From: Odiellus spinosus
Taxonomy: Eukaryota > Arthropoda > Arachnida > Opiliones > Phalangiidae
DNA: 64,000 nucleotides
Reading direction: 5' to 3'
NCBI GenBank assembly: GCA_963920705.1
Contig: OY987226.1
Location: 24,633,136 to 24,697,135 of the forward strand
Part shown: one piece after another, positions 45,685 through 59,030 of the stretch
Layout: every line of letters begins with the position of its first letter
Position numbering within the stretch: position 1 is the stretch's first letter
The notes under the pieces: generated by a model
What the model was told of the DNA's origin: nothing
Database searches by the model: none
What the model saw: the letters and a program-made list of their open reading frames with translations, nothing else
Translations under genes and position numbers: made by a program

Positions 45685-46560
45685 GAAAAAATGCTGAAAA
45701 AATTAAGGCGTTTCATTGAGGCTTCAATCTATACGTAATTAAGAGCCTGGTACAAATCTCGAAAGACAGAGATAAACTAACCTAACCTTACCTAAACTAG
45801 TAAAATAGGGATGGGTTAATTCGAGGGATTAACTAACCTAACCTAACCTTATGTAAAATATTACAAGAGGGACGGGTTAGCCAAAGCTAGAGATTACCTA
45901 GTTCGAGGTATGGGCTATTTCAAGGGATAAATTAACCTAACCTATCCTTACCTTAAAGATTACAAGATGGACAGGATAGCCAAAGGGATTATCTAGTAGG
46001 AAGTATGGTCTAATTCGAGGGACTAACTAACCTAACCTTACCTAAAATATTACAAGAGGGACGGGTTAGCCCAAGCTAGGGATTACCTAGTTGGAGGTAT
46101 GGGATATTTCAAAGGATAAATTAACCTAACCTAACCTTGAAGATTACCAGATGAACGGGGTAGCCCGAGAGATTATTTAGTTGGACGGAGGGGCTACTTC
46201 CAGGGATTAACTAACCTAACCTTAAAGATTACAAGAAGGACGTGGTAGCCAGAGGGATGGGCTAATTCGAGGGATTAACTAGTTGGAGGATGGGCTAATT
46301 CGAGGGATTAACTAGTTGGAGGATGGGCTAATTCGAGGGATTAACTAGTTGGAGGATGGGCTAATTCGAGGGATTAACTAGTTGGAGGATGGGCTAATTT
46401 GAGGGATTAACTAGTTGGAGGATGGGCTAATTCGAGGGATTAACTAGTTGGAGGATGGGCTAATTCGAGGGATTAACTAACCTAATCTAACCTAAAATAT
46501 TATAAGAGGGACGGGTTAGCCGAGCTAGGGATTAACTTGTTAAAGGGACGGCTAACCTAA
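45685..46560 (+). repeat. Solo TIR-like relic of the Polinton 2 family
   Basis: GCTGAAAAAATTAAGGCGTTT, CAATCTATACGTAATTAAGAGCC, ACAAATCTCGAAAGACAGAG and the following CCTAACCTTACCT units match the left TIR of Polinton 2 (about 8600-8686 plus 26609 onward) in the same orientation, with moderate divergence. No internal genes follow, so it is either a solo terminal repeat left after deletion or a dispersed member of the same subterminal repeat family. Confidence 0.65.
46247..46480. repeat. 33-bp tandem repeat, about seven copies
   Basis: Unit GGATGGGCTAATTCGAGGG plus ATTAACTAGTTGGA, nearly perfect copies. It is an expansion of one unit of the Polinton 2 TIR subrepeat (compare 26814-26855). Confidence 0.9.
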
Positions 46561-47540
46561 ATCTCGAATTATTTGATTCTTAAATCTTAAACCTCCAAGG
46601 CCCGATCTTGAAATCTTTATTGACAACTATATTGTTAATTCTTTATGAGCAATTGGCGATAATTTCTATTTAGGTCTACCCCATTTAGGATTAACAAAGA
46701 GACTGTTACATAAAGTGGCGAGCCAACCAAGATCATTAGGTGTAATTACGAGGTTATAAATTAGAGACTGACAAAAGAAATTAAGACTTAAGTAAAAGAG
46801 GTAGTCCACCATCTGCTGGTGCGGGGCGACAAGAGTTTCCCCTCTTAGAACTACACCAGGTCTTACAAATTTTGTCCAAGTACCTTTGTCTGTATTAATT
46901 CAAATTCAGTGGACGGTGGGGGAAGAATAAGACGATTTCAGTAATCAAGCGCAGGGGGTCCATTGGAAATTACATTAGGGTTTCTGATGAAATTCGAGTT
47001 TAGATAAAGGTATACACACAACTGTGTGTATACTAATACCTTATCAATCTTTCATTTTCGAAATCTTTGTTTAAGCAAGAGAAGCACTAGTACTCGATAA
47101 AAGCCTTATAACATTTTTCCGAACTATATTTGTTTCTCTATTAACTCGAATTCGGTAAATATTCCTTATAACTCTACTGTTTAAAAAATAAAAGGTTTGT
47201 TTATCATTTGGAAAGCAATTAATAAGGCTCGGCTAAGGTTACTTTTTAACCCTTTTGTAAGCGATTCAGGCACGTTACTTTCTATTACTTTATATACTTT
47301 AATAATACTTCATTATTTAAATCTGTGTTTAACTGGAGAAACTCTTGAACCCGAAAAAGATCTTATCAAAATTTGTCAAAGTACCTTTGTTTGCATTAAC
47401 TCGAATTCAGTGGATGTTGGGAAAAGAATGCGACGATTTCAGCTATCAAGGAAAAAAAACGCGGCTCCATTGGAGGTTTTCAACTAGCCATTCTAAAACG
47501 CGATTTTGACAAAATAATAAATAAACATAAAATTAACATG
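46561..47540. other. Intergenic sequence
   Basis: No recognised gene. A short palindrome ACACACAACTGTGTGTATA occurs at about 47014-47032. An open frame at 47197-47487 has a hydrophobic stretch but no family resemblance and is probably chance. Confidence 0.5.
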
Positions 47541-48069
47541 AACACCCATCTACAGACTGAGTTTAAAGACACACCCGTGGTTGTCCTACCGTACATAAAA
47601 GGCATTATTGAAAAGATAGGTAATGTTTTTGGCAACAATGCATTAAACCTATTTTTAGACCTACTAATAAAATTCAAACTTTAATTAGTCAAAAAAAAAA
47701 AGACAAAATTGAAATCTTAGATAAATTTGGTATTTAGGAGATCCCCTGTTCCTGTGGTATAACCTATATTGGCCAATCTATCCGGAATTTAAAATTAAGG
47801 TTCAATGAACATAAAATTGATATTAAAAATAAAAAGGAATATTCCTCGGCATTAGCTGAACACATTAGCTTAAATCCATATCACTCCTTTCTTTTTAATA
47901 ATGCCAAAATTTAATAATGAATGGTGACTATTTTCATCTTAATTTGTATGAATCGATAAATATGCTTAAAAAAAGTAACCAAAATAAATGTCTTAACCGT
48001 GATAATTGTCCCGGGAGTTTTTTAGCTGAATATTGGTATAAAGGTGAACTCAGTTCCCTTATCGCTTGA
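47541..48069 (+). pseudogene. Penelope-like retroelement remnant (GIY-YIG endonuclease end)
   Basis: Two open pieces in different frames. The first (47541-47684) has VVVLPYIKGIIEKIG, typical of the linker before the endonuclease. The second (47738-47914) has CSCGITYIGQSIRNLKLRFNEHK, the GIY-YIG core, with SALAEHIS after it. A third (about 47919-48069) gives the usual C-terminal part. Stops and frame changes between pieces show it is dead. Reverse transcriptase sequence upstream is not recognisable. Confidence 0.75.
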
Positions 48070-49560
48070 CACGTGACTAAAATGCGCGGTTTCTTATATT
48101 GAGTTTTCTTGATGTTAAAAACGATTTGGGTCGATTTGATCGAATCACAAATGATCAAACGATGTCTCAAATGATGGAATATCATATGATCGAAATTATT
48201 TCGTTTTTAAGATAGTCTCATTTGATCGAAGTATCATTTGATCGAAGGCTTCCTGGAGGAAACTTTAAGAGTATAGCCCTGCCCATATTACGCTTCGCTA
48301 CCATCACGTTGTAATTAAAAACTATTATATATAAAAATATCGACAGAAAACTTTAACCATACATAACTTCATATATGGTGTAATGTCTACTTTGTCTATT
48401 ATCTCATTCAAAAAATTCGATGAAAAAAACGAAAAATAAAATATAAAATATATTTGTACTTCATAGAAGTAACCTTACCTATCATAACCTGAAAACCAAA
48501 TTTATTTAACCTGGAAACTAACAAAACCTAACCTAACTTAACCTGGAAACTAACCAAACCTTACCTTACCTAACCTAATCTAGCATATTTTCCTAAGTTT
48601 CCCATTTGCCATCTAGTGGACATAGATGGACCTCACGACTGGACATAGAACATTTATCTTATTATTACTTAATATGCTTAATATGCAATCATTTTCTTAT
48701 TCTAAATAATAAATACATGTAATTTATGTTGACAAATGACAGATATATAATAGTTTTAATATATAAATACATTACTTTAATTATTTTCACTAGCAATGGT
48801 AGTTATTATCCATACCCTTACCAAAAAATAAGTTTGCAAAAAACTACTTAAAACAAATTGTAAACTTGCTTATTATTAAGTTGGTATTTGGAACAAATGC
48901 GTACTTATATACAACTTAAATAAGTACCTAAATACTATTCGAAAATGATATGGACAACTAAACTTAAACTTAATACTAACCAAATAAAAAGCAACTTATT
49001 ACCCGAAACCAACTTGTTACTAACCAAATACTGACCACTGAAAACCAACTCAATACGGAACAAACATAGACAACTTAAAACTAACTCAATAGGAACTAAA
49101 AATATACAACTTACAATCAACTTAATACTAACCATATATAGACTACTTATAACGAACTTAATGCTAATAGAATACAGACTATTAAAAACCCACTCAATAC
49201 TTACCAAATATAAACCACTTAAAACCAAGTTAATACCTACCAAACATACCCAACTTACAACCAACTTTATACTTGCTATTTATAGAAGACTTAAATCCAA
49301 CTCAATTCGGACTTAACCCCAACCACTTAGAACCAACTTAATAATTAGACTTATAGGGACTTTAAACCAACCAAAATATATATTACAAAACACAGAAAAA
49401 TTATTACAAAGTTTCAAATCCAACAATGTTCACACCTAACCCTTAAAAAACAGATGTAAGTAAACGAATGTAAATTAATTTCATTTAAACCACTTAAGTA
49501 TTTTAAAAAGTATTTTATTAGATTCTCTAAAGCAAAAATTGTCAAGAACTGCCTGCTTGA
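48070..49560. repeat. Repeat-rich intergenic sequence
   Basis: CATTTGATCGAA-type repeats at 48105-48250 resemble those at 58600-58720. CCTAACC-type units at 48470-48580. From about 48895 to 49335, degenerate repeats of AACTTAATACTAACCAAATA type (period about 35-50 bp); the same family is at 55740-56470. The minus-strand frame at 48935-49264 is only a by-product of that repeat. Confidence 0.65.
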
Positions 49561-49854
49561 ACAGAAAACAATAAATATAGCAGAATATTAAAATATATTT
49601 ATAGAAAATTAAAAAGAGTTAATTACATATAGTATTCACCGGTATTGACGTTTAAAAGTTTGTTTCTTAAATATTCCGAAAAAAAGCGTGTTTAAGGAGT
49701 AGAGGAACAGAAAACAATAAATATAGCAGAATATTAAAATATATTTATAGAAAATTAAAAAGAGTTAATTACATATAGTATTCACCGGTATTGACGTTTA
49801 AAAGTTTGTTGCTTAAATATTCCGAAAAAAAGCGTGTTTAAGGAGTAGAGTAGA
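49561..49854. repeat. Two tandem 147-bp copies
   Basis: Sequence from ACAGAAAACAATAAATATAG at 49561 repeats at 49707 almost without change, ending AAGCGTGTTTAAGGAGTAGAG. No coding content. Confidence 0.9.
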
Positions 49855-50053
49855 TTTCCATGCTGAGCTGTTGAAAAAGTAGCGTCGTTGAAGGGCGAAT
49901 AGCTTCTATCTGGTTCAGCTGAAAATGAAAATTAATGTATTATATATCATAGTGTCCAGTTTGTAACATTTAATTGAAAAATATATTTAAGGTAAAGCTA
50001 TTTGATTCGAGAATAGGTCTGTTCAACAGACTACTGAAATAGGTATAATACAT

Positions 50054-50981
50054 ATTATACAAAAACGTTGTTTTGCTTCGCACTTCAAAAAAGTGCATTT
50101 ATAGGTAAGAATTTCAAACCCGTGAAGGGACAGAAATTATAAATTCACAGTGAAAGAAATATGAAAGTCACAGTCTAAGAAATCATAAAGCTATAATTAT
50201 TATACAAAAACGTTGTTTTGCTTCGTACTTCAAAAATGTGCATTTAAAGGTTAGAATTTCAAACCCGTGAAGGGACAGAAATTATAAATTCACAGTGAAA
50301 GAAATATGAAAGTCACAGTCTAAGAAATCATAAAGCTATAATTATAATAATTAATATGAATAAAAAATTTACAAAAAAATGACGTATAAATTCGGCCTAT
50401 CGAAACTTTTACTTATGTAGATTTAATGATTAGAAACTTTATAAAGAGGCGAATGTTTCTTTTTACTAACTGAAAACTGCAACCATCCATCCTAACAACT
50501 AAACATTTTAAAAACGCGGGCAGGAACTATTTGGTATTATGCTATTCTACCTTTCCACGCATAGTTGGCTTTTAGTTACCCTTTCCAAGAGTGAATTCTA
50601 CAACAGAATGATTTCTGCATAATTAAAAGTTTCGATAGGCCGAATTTATACGTCATTTTTTTGTAAATTTTTTATTCATATTAATTATTATAATTATAGC
50701 TTTATGATTTCTTAGACTGTGACTTTCATATTTCTTTCACTGTGAATTTATAATTTCTGTCCCTTCACGGGTTTGAAATTCTAACCTTTAAATGCACATT
50801 TTTGAAGTACGAAGCAAAACAACGTTTTTGTATAATAATTATAGCTTTATGATTTCTTAGACTGTGACTTTCATATTTCTTTCACTGTGAATTTATAATT
50901 TCTGTCCCTTCACGGGTTTGAAATTCTTACCTATAAATGCACTTTTTTGAAGTGCGAAGCAAAACAACGTTTTTGTATAAT
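50054..50981. mobile_element. Foldback element with duplicated subunits in each arm
   Basis: Left arm 50054-50410 and right arm 50625-50981 are near-perfect inverted copies of about 357 bp; loop 50411-50624. Each arm contains two ~150-bp tandem units with ATTATACAAAAACGTTG, TTGCTTCGCAC, AACCCGTGAAGGGACAGAAAT and ATAAAGCTATAATTAT. The ends read ATTATAC / GTATAAT. No open frame. No obvious target duplication. Same family as 41879-42385. Confidence 0.88.
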
Positions 50982-53377
50982 TTGTGTTTGCTTTTGGAAA
51001 AATTAAACACTTGTAAATCAATTAACCCATTTTTTTTAATTTAGTGGTAGGAATTAAAATTGCAAATTTACAAGTTTAAATTGAAATGATTTAATATATA
51101 TGATTATTTTATATTGTACAAACTTTATAATCGGTTATTGTTGTTCTAAATTATGGGGCCCTATAACTGTGGTTTAAGATTAAATATCCTATGGTGCACG
51201 CGACATCTTTTTTAATCTCGATCGCAGCACGTTATTCGATCTTTTTAAAAGTAAATTGATTAAGTTCTTGTTTTTGCCATATTCAAAAATATTCCCTCGA
51301 GCTCCCGCAGAACGAACACGTCAATACTCTCAGCATAAAGCTATAGTTCTTAAATTTCATTTCACACAGTTTAATTCAGAAGTGCTTTCGATTTAGATGA
51401 ATATTAACATCGCTTAAGCCGTTGTTTTCATTTTGATGGTTTATACCGTTTAATTTTCATTTTTCACTTAGATTTAAAATGAAACCATTCAGTTTATTTG
51501 CCGGTTAATGAAAATTATTAACAACACTTAATAAATACTGGTCTGCCATGGTGCACCTCATGGGCTATTAGATTAATAGTTTTGACCTAATTAATTGGTA
51601 CCCTTTTAAAATAGCTTTGAACTCACTCGTTTTCCTGTGAGGACGCGTTACACGACGCGCACAAATAATGGTGGACGGACGCGCACAATTAAAGATTGAA
51701 ATGTATACAGAATACTGGTCGCTGACGTCTCGTCATCGCGTGATTTCGAATCATCTGATTGCCCGGTTAGATTTTATTTTGTACATGGCGATCAAGCCTT
51801 TTTCTTACTCCGTATATTTAAACTCAATTTAAAAATTATGACCTCTCGCTTTTAAGTCTCCAGTCCAACCTCAGGATACCAGTAAGTAGGAAAATATATA
51901 ATTGGTACCATGACGCGGCATACGCGGGCATGGCAACTAAAAGGAATTTAAAGTTTTCTTAAAATTGAGTACACATGGGACCGATTTATAAAAAAAAGGA
52001 ATCCATGCGCAAGAAAAACCATTACAACTCTAACCTCCGACCTCGCGCTAGCTAGATACGCGTATCGGAAGACCTAAAAGAAAAAACACCCTACGACTGT
52101 AATTGTTCTGGGGGGGGGGGCGGAGTCTCTGCCGTTTACAAATAAAAGTATTTACGAATTAAAGGGTAGGAGTCAAAGATTTTAAAGGTTATATAAGAAA
52201 ATATAAATAAAGTCCGAATTTGCCGTTACATATAATATGATGACTCTTTCTTTGTTTCCATCCATGTATTCATCCACTACGCTTAGTTCAGAATAAGAAC
52301 GACGAAAGCGGCATAACGATGTTATACCTCAATCGCGCCATGGCTCTGGAAGATTCGCTTCAATTCCGAACTCGTCAATTATAAGAGAGAAGGGTGATAC
52401 CAAGGGATTACTAGCTAAAGGGATATTGGCTAATTCGAATGATAAAATATACTAGCCAGATGTGACCTTACTAGCGTTGTTTTAATCTGCTAACTTAAAG
52501 ATAACGAAAAGTGATTACCATGAACATCCACTAAGATACTAAAATCTCTACTCGAGAATTAACGAGACGATCGAGACCAGAATAAACATTAAACTTTATT
52601 ATTACAAGTATAATTCTCATAAATTCAAAGAGCCCTGCAAAAAAAAAAGCAAACGAAGTCGTAAAAACAACATCGCGTTAAAGAACATATTTGCAAAAAA
52701 CTATGCCAAGTCCTCCGCACTGTTCCTAAAGAAACGTAAGTCTTCCTTTACTCTGCTGTCCAAGAGATGTACAGGATGATGGCCCCAGGCATCTATCCAC
52801 TACTTGTCCTCTACTTGGCCTATCCTAATCCTTGAAGGCTAAGACATTCTAGGCGTCACCACGGAACTTCCACCTCTGCAGCAGGCTAAGACATTCTAGG
52901 CGTCACCACGGAACTTCCACCTCTGCAGCAGGCTAGAGACGTTAACTTTTTTTTTTACACGATGTTGAACGCATGAATGACAGAGAGAGAATGTGTTCTA
53001 TCCATAGGCGCAAATGACTTTTATCTCTCGAAAAACTACGTCGACTTCCCTTAAAAAACGGATTTGGCCTACTGGCGATAGGCCAACTGAAAAACGTATT
53101 TACATCCCATTGTAAGAATTGGACGACGAGTCCGAAAGTTCGTTATGTCGAACACATGATAGTACCGAAAGTTCGAATACTCAAAAGGGGCTGACTTCGC
53201 GTCGACTGCAACTAAATCAGACTGAGACTGTTGCACTCTACTAACGTAACCTTACCTATAATATTATAAGAGGAATGGGTTAGAGCAAGTGTTTAACTAG
53301 TTGGAGGGATGACGTAGTTCGAGTGATTAACTAACGTAACCTTACGTAAAATATTACAAGAAGGGCAAGGAAACAAA
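50982..53377. other. Host intergenic sequence with a small tandem duplication
   Basis: No gene recognised. A 47-bp segment (GGCTAAGACATTCTAGGCGT...) occurs twice in tandem at 52837-52930. A G run lies at about 52110-52121. At 53240-53370 two diverged units of the TTAGG-like Polinton 2 TIR subrepeat occur. Confidence 0.6.
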
Positions 53378-54400
53378 ATGTCCTTTCGAGGTTGTGAACT
53401 ATCGATAAAGATTCCACTTGAGATTATGTACATGAAGATTACGGTCTATCAAGATTGTGTTGCATCGACATTATGTTCTGTCGAGATTGCGTCCCATCGA
53501 GATTATATCCCATCGATATTGTGTCCTATCGCGCGTGTGTCCAATTTTGTTCTTATATCCGTATCCTTTCTAGACTCCTTTAAATTCTGCAGCATCATTT
53601 AAATTTCCCGTCAACTTTTATAACTAAATCAATTTATTGTACGTCTGTCTCAGAGTCCATTTTGTAAGACATTTCAAAATCTCACCGTTATATACCATTT
53701 GGGCTAATGTATAATACCCAAGTTTATGTACCCTGCGGCTTATAATCATTAATAAAAAAAAAATTCAATACGCACTATAAACGTTAAAAACACTGTTTTG
53801 CATTTGACTCAATACGTAGAATTCTAGGCATCGTCCTATATCTTTTAAACCAAAACATATATCGTTTGTATCTCTCGCGTTCTGCTTTATTATTTATATT
53901 TAATTAGACACAAGTTTTTTATTCAACTGCATACACCAACGTTATCTTTTTATCCGTCTTCCTATCTAACGTAATCAAAGCTACTGTTATTCAGTCTTAG
54001 TATTCAACATAATAAAAGTATAATAAAAATATAATAGAACACCCTTGTAAATCTAACACATTTCTCTCTTTCTAATGCAAACTCCCAATGAAACGCCGTC
54101 TTTCACGGTGTTTCAACCTTATCTACAGCTTTTGTTATCTCAGTCTTAGTATTCATCCGAAACGTATAGAAAAATATAGAGTACCCCCACGAGCCTAACA
54201 AATTTTTCTCTCTCGAATGCAAACACTCAATGAAACGGACTCGCGGTCGGACGAAGAAGAAGAAGAAGAAGAAGAAGGAGAAAACCTCAGTTATCATTGA
54301 CAAAAAAGATTCCACCTCATAAGACAAATCTCCATAGACTTTTCTAATGAAATTTTGAGACACCTATAAATAAAACAGGCCAGCTGGCCTGTTTTTAATA
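53378..54400. other. Intergenic sequence with degenerate repeats and a GAA microsatellite
   Basis: Repeats of TCGAGATTGCGTCCCATCGAG type at 53395-53545 create a chance open frame. Two diverged ~160-bp copies share CAGTCTTAGTATTCA and TTCTCTCT..AATGCAAAC..CAATGAAACG (about 53992 and 54137). A (GAA)n run lies at 54253-54278. Confidence 0.65.
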
Positions 54401-55290
54401 ATATTATGAGCTCCAAACGTAATATATAAATTAAGATGTAATTTGGGTCGATCAAGTGTTTTCCCTAATTCATGGTTTAAAATGCTCCATATTTTAATTG
54501 GAAAGGCATATCGTATTCTGTCGAGGAATATTTTAAAATGAACGCAAACGTATTTAATATATTCCCAGACCTAATCCGATTATTCTTTCCTATTAAACCA
54601 TTGAGAATTTTGAACAATGAATTAGGGAAAAACACCTAATCGATCTTATTTTATAAATTAGGTTTAAGCCCATTAATATGAAACCGGGCAATATATTAAA
54701 CAATAATGTAGCTTAATAATAAAATCTTTCACGTCAATACATAGTCAAGAAATCAAGATACCACTGTATACTTTTCGGTTGAACCGTATAGCTTTACCTT
54801 AATTTTTGTACTGTTAAATTTAATCAACAAAATTTACATTACCTCATAAATTTCCAAAAAGCTCTGTTGCTGTTCTTGTACACGCGAACACCGTTAAGTT
54901 TTAAGCTAACTGGATAACCGGCTATTCGCGTCTATGAAAAAGTTCGCGTACTTAAATATAATATAAAATCCACACAATTCCATTTACGTCTTTATACTAT
55001 ACTCGTTTATTAAAAATAAACGGAACTCTTCCCCTCCTATTTCCTTGGGTTTCTCTCACCCCATTAGAAAAAAAAAGAGAATAGGGCCATACCCACTATC
55101 CGGGTTATCACAAATCAAAGGGGTGAACACTTCTATATATAGTTTACATGTTAATAATATTATATTTGCTTTAAAATACTCAAGAAAGAAGCATTTGAAA
55201 ATCGTGACGATTTTTATCTTCAGTTTATTCTTCCTCACCATAAGCAAAATCGCGCGCAAGGTCTAAACTTCGCAAATAGCAACCTTTGAG
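54401..55290. other. AT-rich intergenic sequence
   Basis: No supported gene or repeat, apart from short open frames at 55045-55266 without motifs. AATTAGGGAAAA phrases at about 54464 and 54622 are inverted/direct partial repeats. Confidence 0.5.
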
Positions 55291-55690
55291 AATTCTCCCG
55301 TTCCTAATGAAAATAACTTGTTTTCTATGGGAAGGAGAATGCTATCCAAGCTCGCAACATCTTCTTCACTCTCTTAAATCCAAGGCCGGAAAAACAATTG
55401 TATGGTACTCTTTTTCTTTTGACAACAACCACGCCTCTAATATCCTGTGACTTATCAAAAATCTATTCAAACATTTGGTATTAGGTATGCCACTTAAGGG
55501 CCAACTTAGGGCCAACTTAATTCAAACTAAAAAATAATAATACTTTTTACCTTCGAGTATTCTCCCGTTCCCAATGAAAATAACTTGTTTTCTATGGGAA
55601 GTAGAATGCTATCCAAGCTTGCAATTAACATTTTTTTCACTCTTAAATCCAAGGTCGAACTTCATTTTATGGGACCCTTTTTCTTTTGAC
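55291..55690. repeat. Direct duplication of about 130 bp
   Basis: AATTCTCCCGTTCCTAATGA, ATAACTTGTTTTCTATGGGAAG and GAATGCTATCCAAGCT occur at about 55291 and again at about 55557, each followed by related TTTTCTTTTGACAAC..CACGCCTCTAATATCCTGTG text. Confidence 0.85.
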
Positions 55691-55739
55691 AACTAACCAC
55701 GCCTCTAATATCCTGTGCCTTTTCAGTAATCCATTCAAA

Positions 55740-56470
55740 CCTTGGGGGTTAGGTATTGCCAATTAAGGGCCAACTAAGGGCCCACTTAATACAAACTTAA
55801 AAATAAGAATACTTTTTAAGATTACTTGAAAGGAATTCAATTTAAGAGGGAAAAGATTCGTCTTAACACCTACAACGAGAAACCCACTTATTATCAACAT
55901 AAAAAATACTTTGCCACTCGGAGGGAAATAAAGCATAGACGACACTAACTTAATACCAACTAAAATTGACGTTAGATTTAGTTATTAATAAGTTGTTCTT
56001 TAGATAAATATTTCGAAAAACTTTTAAAACCATTATGCGAAAGAAAACAAACTTAATACAAACTTAAAAGAAAAAAGAATATTTCTTACTATTTTAAACC
56101 AACTAAATGCTAACTTGACAATGAAAGGCTAACTGCGCCAAACTTAATACCAACTATAAGTTAGTATTGAGTTACTTGTTATTAAGTTGTCTGTTAGAAA
56201 AGTAATTCCTAAAACTGCTAAAACCTTTTTTGCAAAATAGAACCAACTTAATACACACTTAAAAAACACAGAAAATTTCTGAATACTTTAAACCAACTAA
56301 TTGCTAACCTGAAAAAATTAACTTTTTTACTGCCAACTGGAAACCAACCTTTTGCTACTATTAAAAGTTAACCAAAATATATGGACAACTTGAGACTACT
56401 AATAACAAAGATAATACCTACTTATAATGCACATTCATACTAAATGCATACCAAAAGCCAACTCTTTTTT
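55740..56470. repeat. Degenerate AACTTAATACCAACT repeat field
   Basis: Irregular copies of CAACTTAATACAAACTTAAAA and relatives, same family as 48895-49335. No coding content. Confidence 0.6.
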
Positions 56471-56487
56471 TGGTAAGGGATAGTTAT

Positions 56488-57780
56488 TCACATTTCATCG
56501 TTATCTGACTCATCTTCATTTCCTTCACCGTTTTCTTTAAAGGCATTGTGACAACCAAAAAATAATGAACCAATTCCGTTACATTCACTGCACATGGCCG
56601 CTTTGCATCCACAGAATATTAGATTCAAAATCCTCAAATTAGCAGGCGCTTTTTCACAACCAATGGGTTCCAAAATTTGTCCGCTCCTTTTCCAACCCCA
56701 CAACTCGGGTTCTAAGTGATTTCCTAGCCAGTTTTGCGTTTGTTAGTATACCCTTTAAATATGACGTTTTGAGGCTTGCGATGTTGGAGGAAGTGAAGCT
56801 AGTTCAAATGAGTTTTTCAGAAGTTGTTTCGAAGCGAATTTGTTGTACATAAAATATCGTGCATTTGCACCATAAAAGTGTAATTATTTTCCCAGCTTTA
56901 ATAAGACCTTGACGATAAGATTCACTTTCGTTGAATATCATTGCTGTTTCAATCAAGTCTGGATGAGCAATGAAAAGCTTTAAGGCGATGTTCTTCCCTT
57001 TCTTGTAGAAAGATGACGTAGTGTCACAACCCGAAAAGGCGATGATAAAAGGCAATATTTTAGCCCGATCCCTTTTTTTCTTCAAACAAGATATATCTTT
57101 AATATTGTCATACGAGGAACCTTTCCCGGGTCGAACCATGAAGATGCCTTCTTGTTTACAATGGTAAATTAACAAAACAATTATGTCGGCGTCATCAGCA
57201 ACGACAAATACAAAGATTTTCTTTCGTTTTTTTAAACTAGTGCTTACTACCGTCAGAGGGCGCGTGGACAACACGTATACTGCCCATCTTCAATACTTCA
57301 GAGAGTTTCTTCACGAGTGACCTTTTGTTTTTTAAATTAGATAGAAAATCGCTTTGAGGAACCAAGCAGAATAATCCTGGTTGTACTACATTATCTGGAA
57401 TATTTTTAGCTCTCTTAAAATGATCTTCCGACTTACAATGTTAGTACTTGTGTATTCTTGATCTTATCCGTCCAATACAACAATGATAATCCTATTCGAT
57501 ACACACTGATATTTCAGGTGTTGAACATATTGATCAAAATATTTGAGTAAGTAAAAGGTCGGTACTATATAACTTTGTACAATAAATGTCCACCATCAAT
57601 TACGAATTCGTTCTTCGAAGTTCACGGTAACTTTGTTAATTGGTGATTCAATTTTGTCAAGTTCCTTTAAAAGGTTTGACTTAGCTGCTTTACGTAAGAA
57701 TCCATTTGAGAATATCGATTGAGGGTATGAAGCCAGCTCGTATTCAAAACATTCTTTTAGTTCGTCTGTAGATGTGTTGG
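56488..57780 (-). pseudogene. Broken copy of a repetitive arthropod gene family (FSGCDTTS type)
   Basis: Read leftward: remnants around 57600-57480 (IDGGHLLYKV-like and VVLDG), then an open piece 56804-57274 with VVADDADIIVLLIYH and FSGCDTTSSFYKKGK, then 56488-56703 with WGWKRSGQILEPI and a Cys-rich end (CGCKAAMCSECNG). This order matches a dispersed family of unknown biochemical activity, possibly PIN/FEN-like nucleases given the acidic DDADI motif. Stops and frame changes split it, so it is not functional. Family recall is by pattern only. Confidence 0.55.
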
Positions 57781-58900
57781 CAAAAATTATCCGATTAAAA
57801 ACCTGCGCTGAATTTCAATTTTCCATCCTGACGACCTATGGTGCACATATGCACGCCAGGCGTCGCTGAAGCCATTCTAATCTATGATACATCAAATGAT
57901 AGGATATCGTATGCTTAATAACTCTTCCAAAGGTAGTATAGACCTATCTAGTGCGGTTTTAGTGAAATTGGCAAAATCGTGAAAATATACACAATGGTGG
58001 CCATTTTTACACATGTTGCCCTTCGCAAAAAGTGATAACTTTTTTAGCCATTCAGTACCCCTAACAGACCCTAAAACCGTTGAGTGTTGCTTGTACCTAA
58101 TTAGTTCCGTGTTCGGCCCATTTTATTTTAATTTGACCGTGTATTTCAACTGAAATGAACAACAAGTATCATTAAAATTCGTTTATATCAAATAATTCAA
58201 TATTTACAACGTACCATTTTCCGAAACAGGTTCGAACTCATTTTCTTCTGGTTAACAGCCGTTTATGCTAACCATTCTACTATCGGATCACGGCGGCTAA
58301 CTCAAAAACCTTTAACTTAACCTTTATATTTTAAATATTTTTACTGGGGGCGGGTATTTTTTCTTTTGATGGGGATTTTTTATTTTGAAGGGGGGATTTT
58401 TTATTTTGAAGGGGGGATTTTTTCTTTTGATTGGGGATTTCATCCGACAAATACTTTAGGGGGAATATGTATAGGGGGATTATTGGGCACCACCCTTTTT
58501 AAACAGCGTTCGATCAAATGAGAATAAACCTTAAAGATTGTAGTTCTACTACAATAGTATTTTAAATACTATAACTTCGAACAATTGAATTTTGATCCAA
58601 TGGACATCGATCAAATGGACCAAAAGTTAAAACGAGTATAGAATAAATTTGATTGAATTCGATTCGATCACTTGAAACAAAATTTGATCGAATTCGATCA
58701 CATATTTTTCGTTTCAATGGAAATAAACCATTAAAAACAGACTTGATGATGCCTTTTACAAAGTGCGAAACTAGTCGTCTCCCGCACGTTGATTTTTATT
58801 AATGTTGTGTATAAATTTTAAATTTTTACTACGTAATCAAAGTGGTTTTCAAATTTTCTTTTATTATTAGTTTAAAGTTGTTGTATTTTATTCATTATAA
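57781..58900. other. Intergenic sequence with short G/T repeats
   Basis: Four near copies of TTTTGATGGGGATTTTTT / TTTTGAAGGGGGGATTTTTT lie at 58365-58442, and AATTCGATCAC palindromic phrases at 58640-58705. No gene. Confidence 0.55.
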
Positions 58901-58904
58901 TTTT

Positions 58905-59030
58905 TATAAAAAACTTTTTTCTTAGACTGTGGCTTTCGTATGTCCATTCACGGGTTTGAATTTTTAATAACTGTTTATTCACGGGTTTGAATTTTTAATC
59001 TCTCTCCCTTCACGGGTTTGAATTTTTACC
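58905..59030. repeat. Partial copy of the ATTATAC foldback family
   Basis: CTTAGACTGTGGCTTTCGTATG followed by three TTCACGGGTTTGAATTTTTA modules, matching the inner units of the element at 50054-50981. Confidence 0.75.

Noticed and set aside
26609..46560. Telomere or interstitial telomere tract
   Set aside because: CCTAACC/TTAGG phrases are short, irregular and embedded in longer ~65-bp units of the Polinton 2 TIR family.
48935..49264. Leftward 109-codon hydrophobic frame
   Set aside because: It is produced by the AACTTAATACTAACC repeat field and mirrors its period; no gene evidence.
53378..53602. Rightward 74-codon frame
   Set aside because: It is built on a degenerate TCGAGATT repeat, which explains the open frame.
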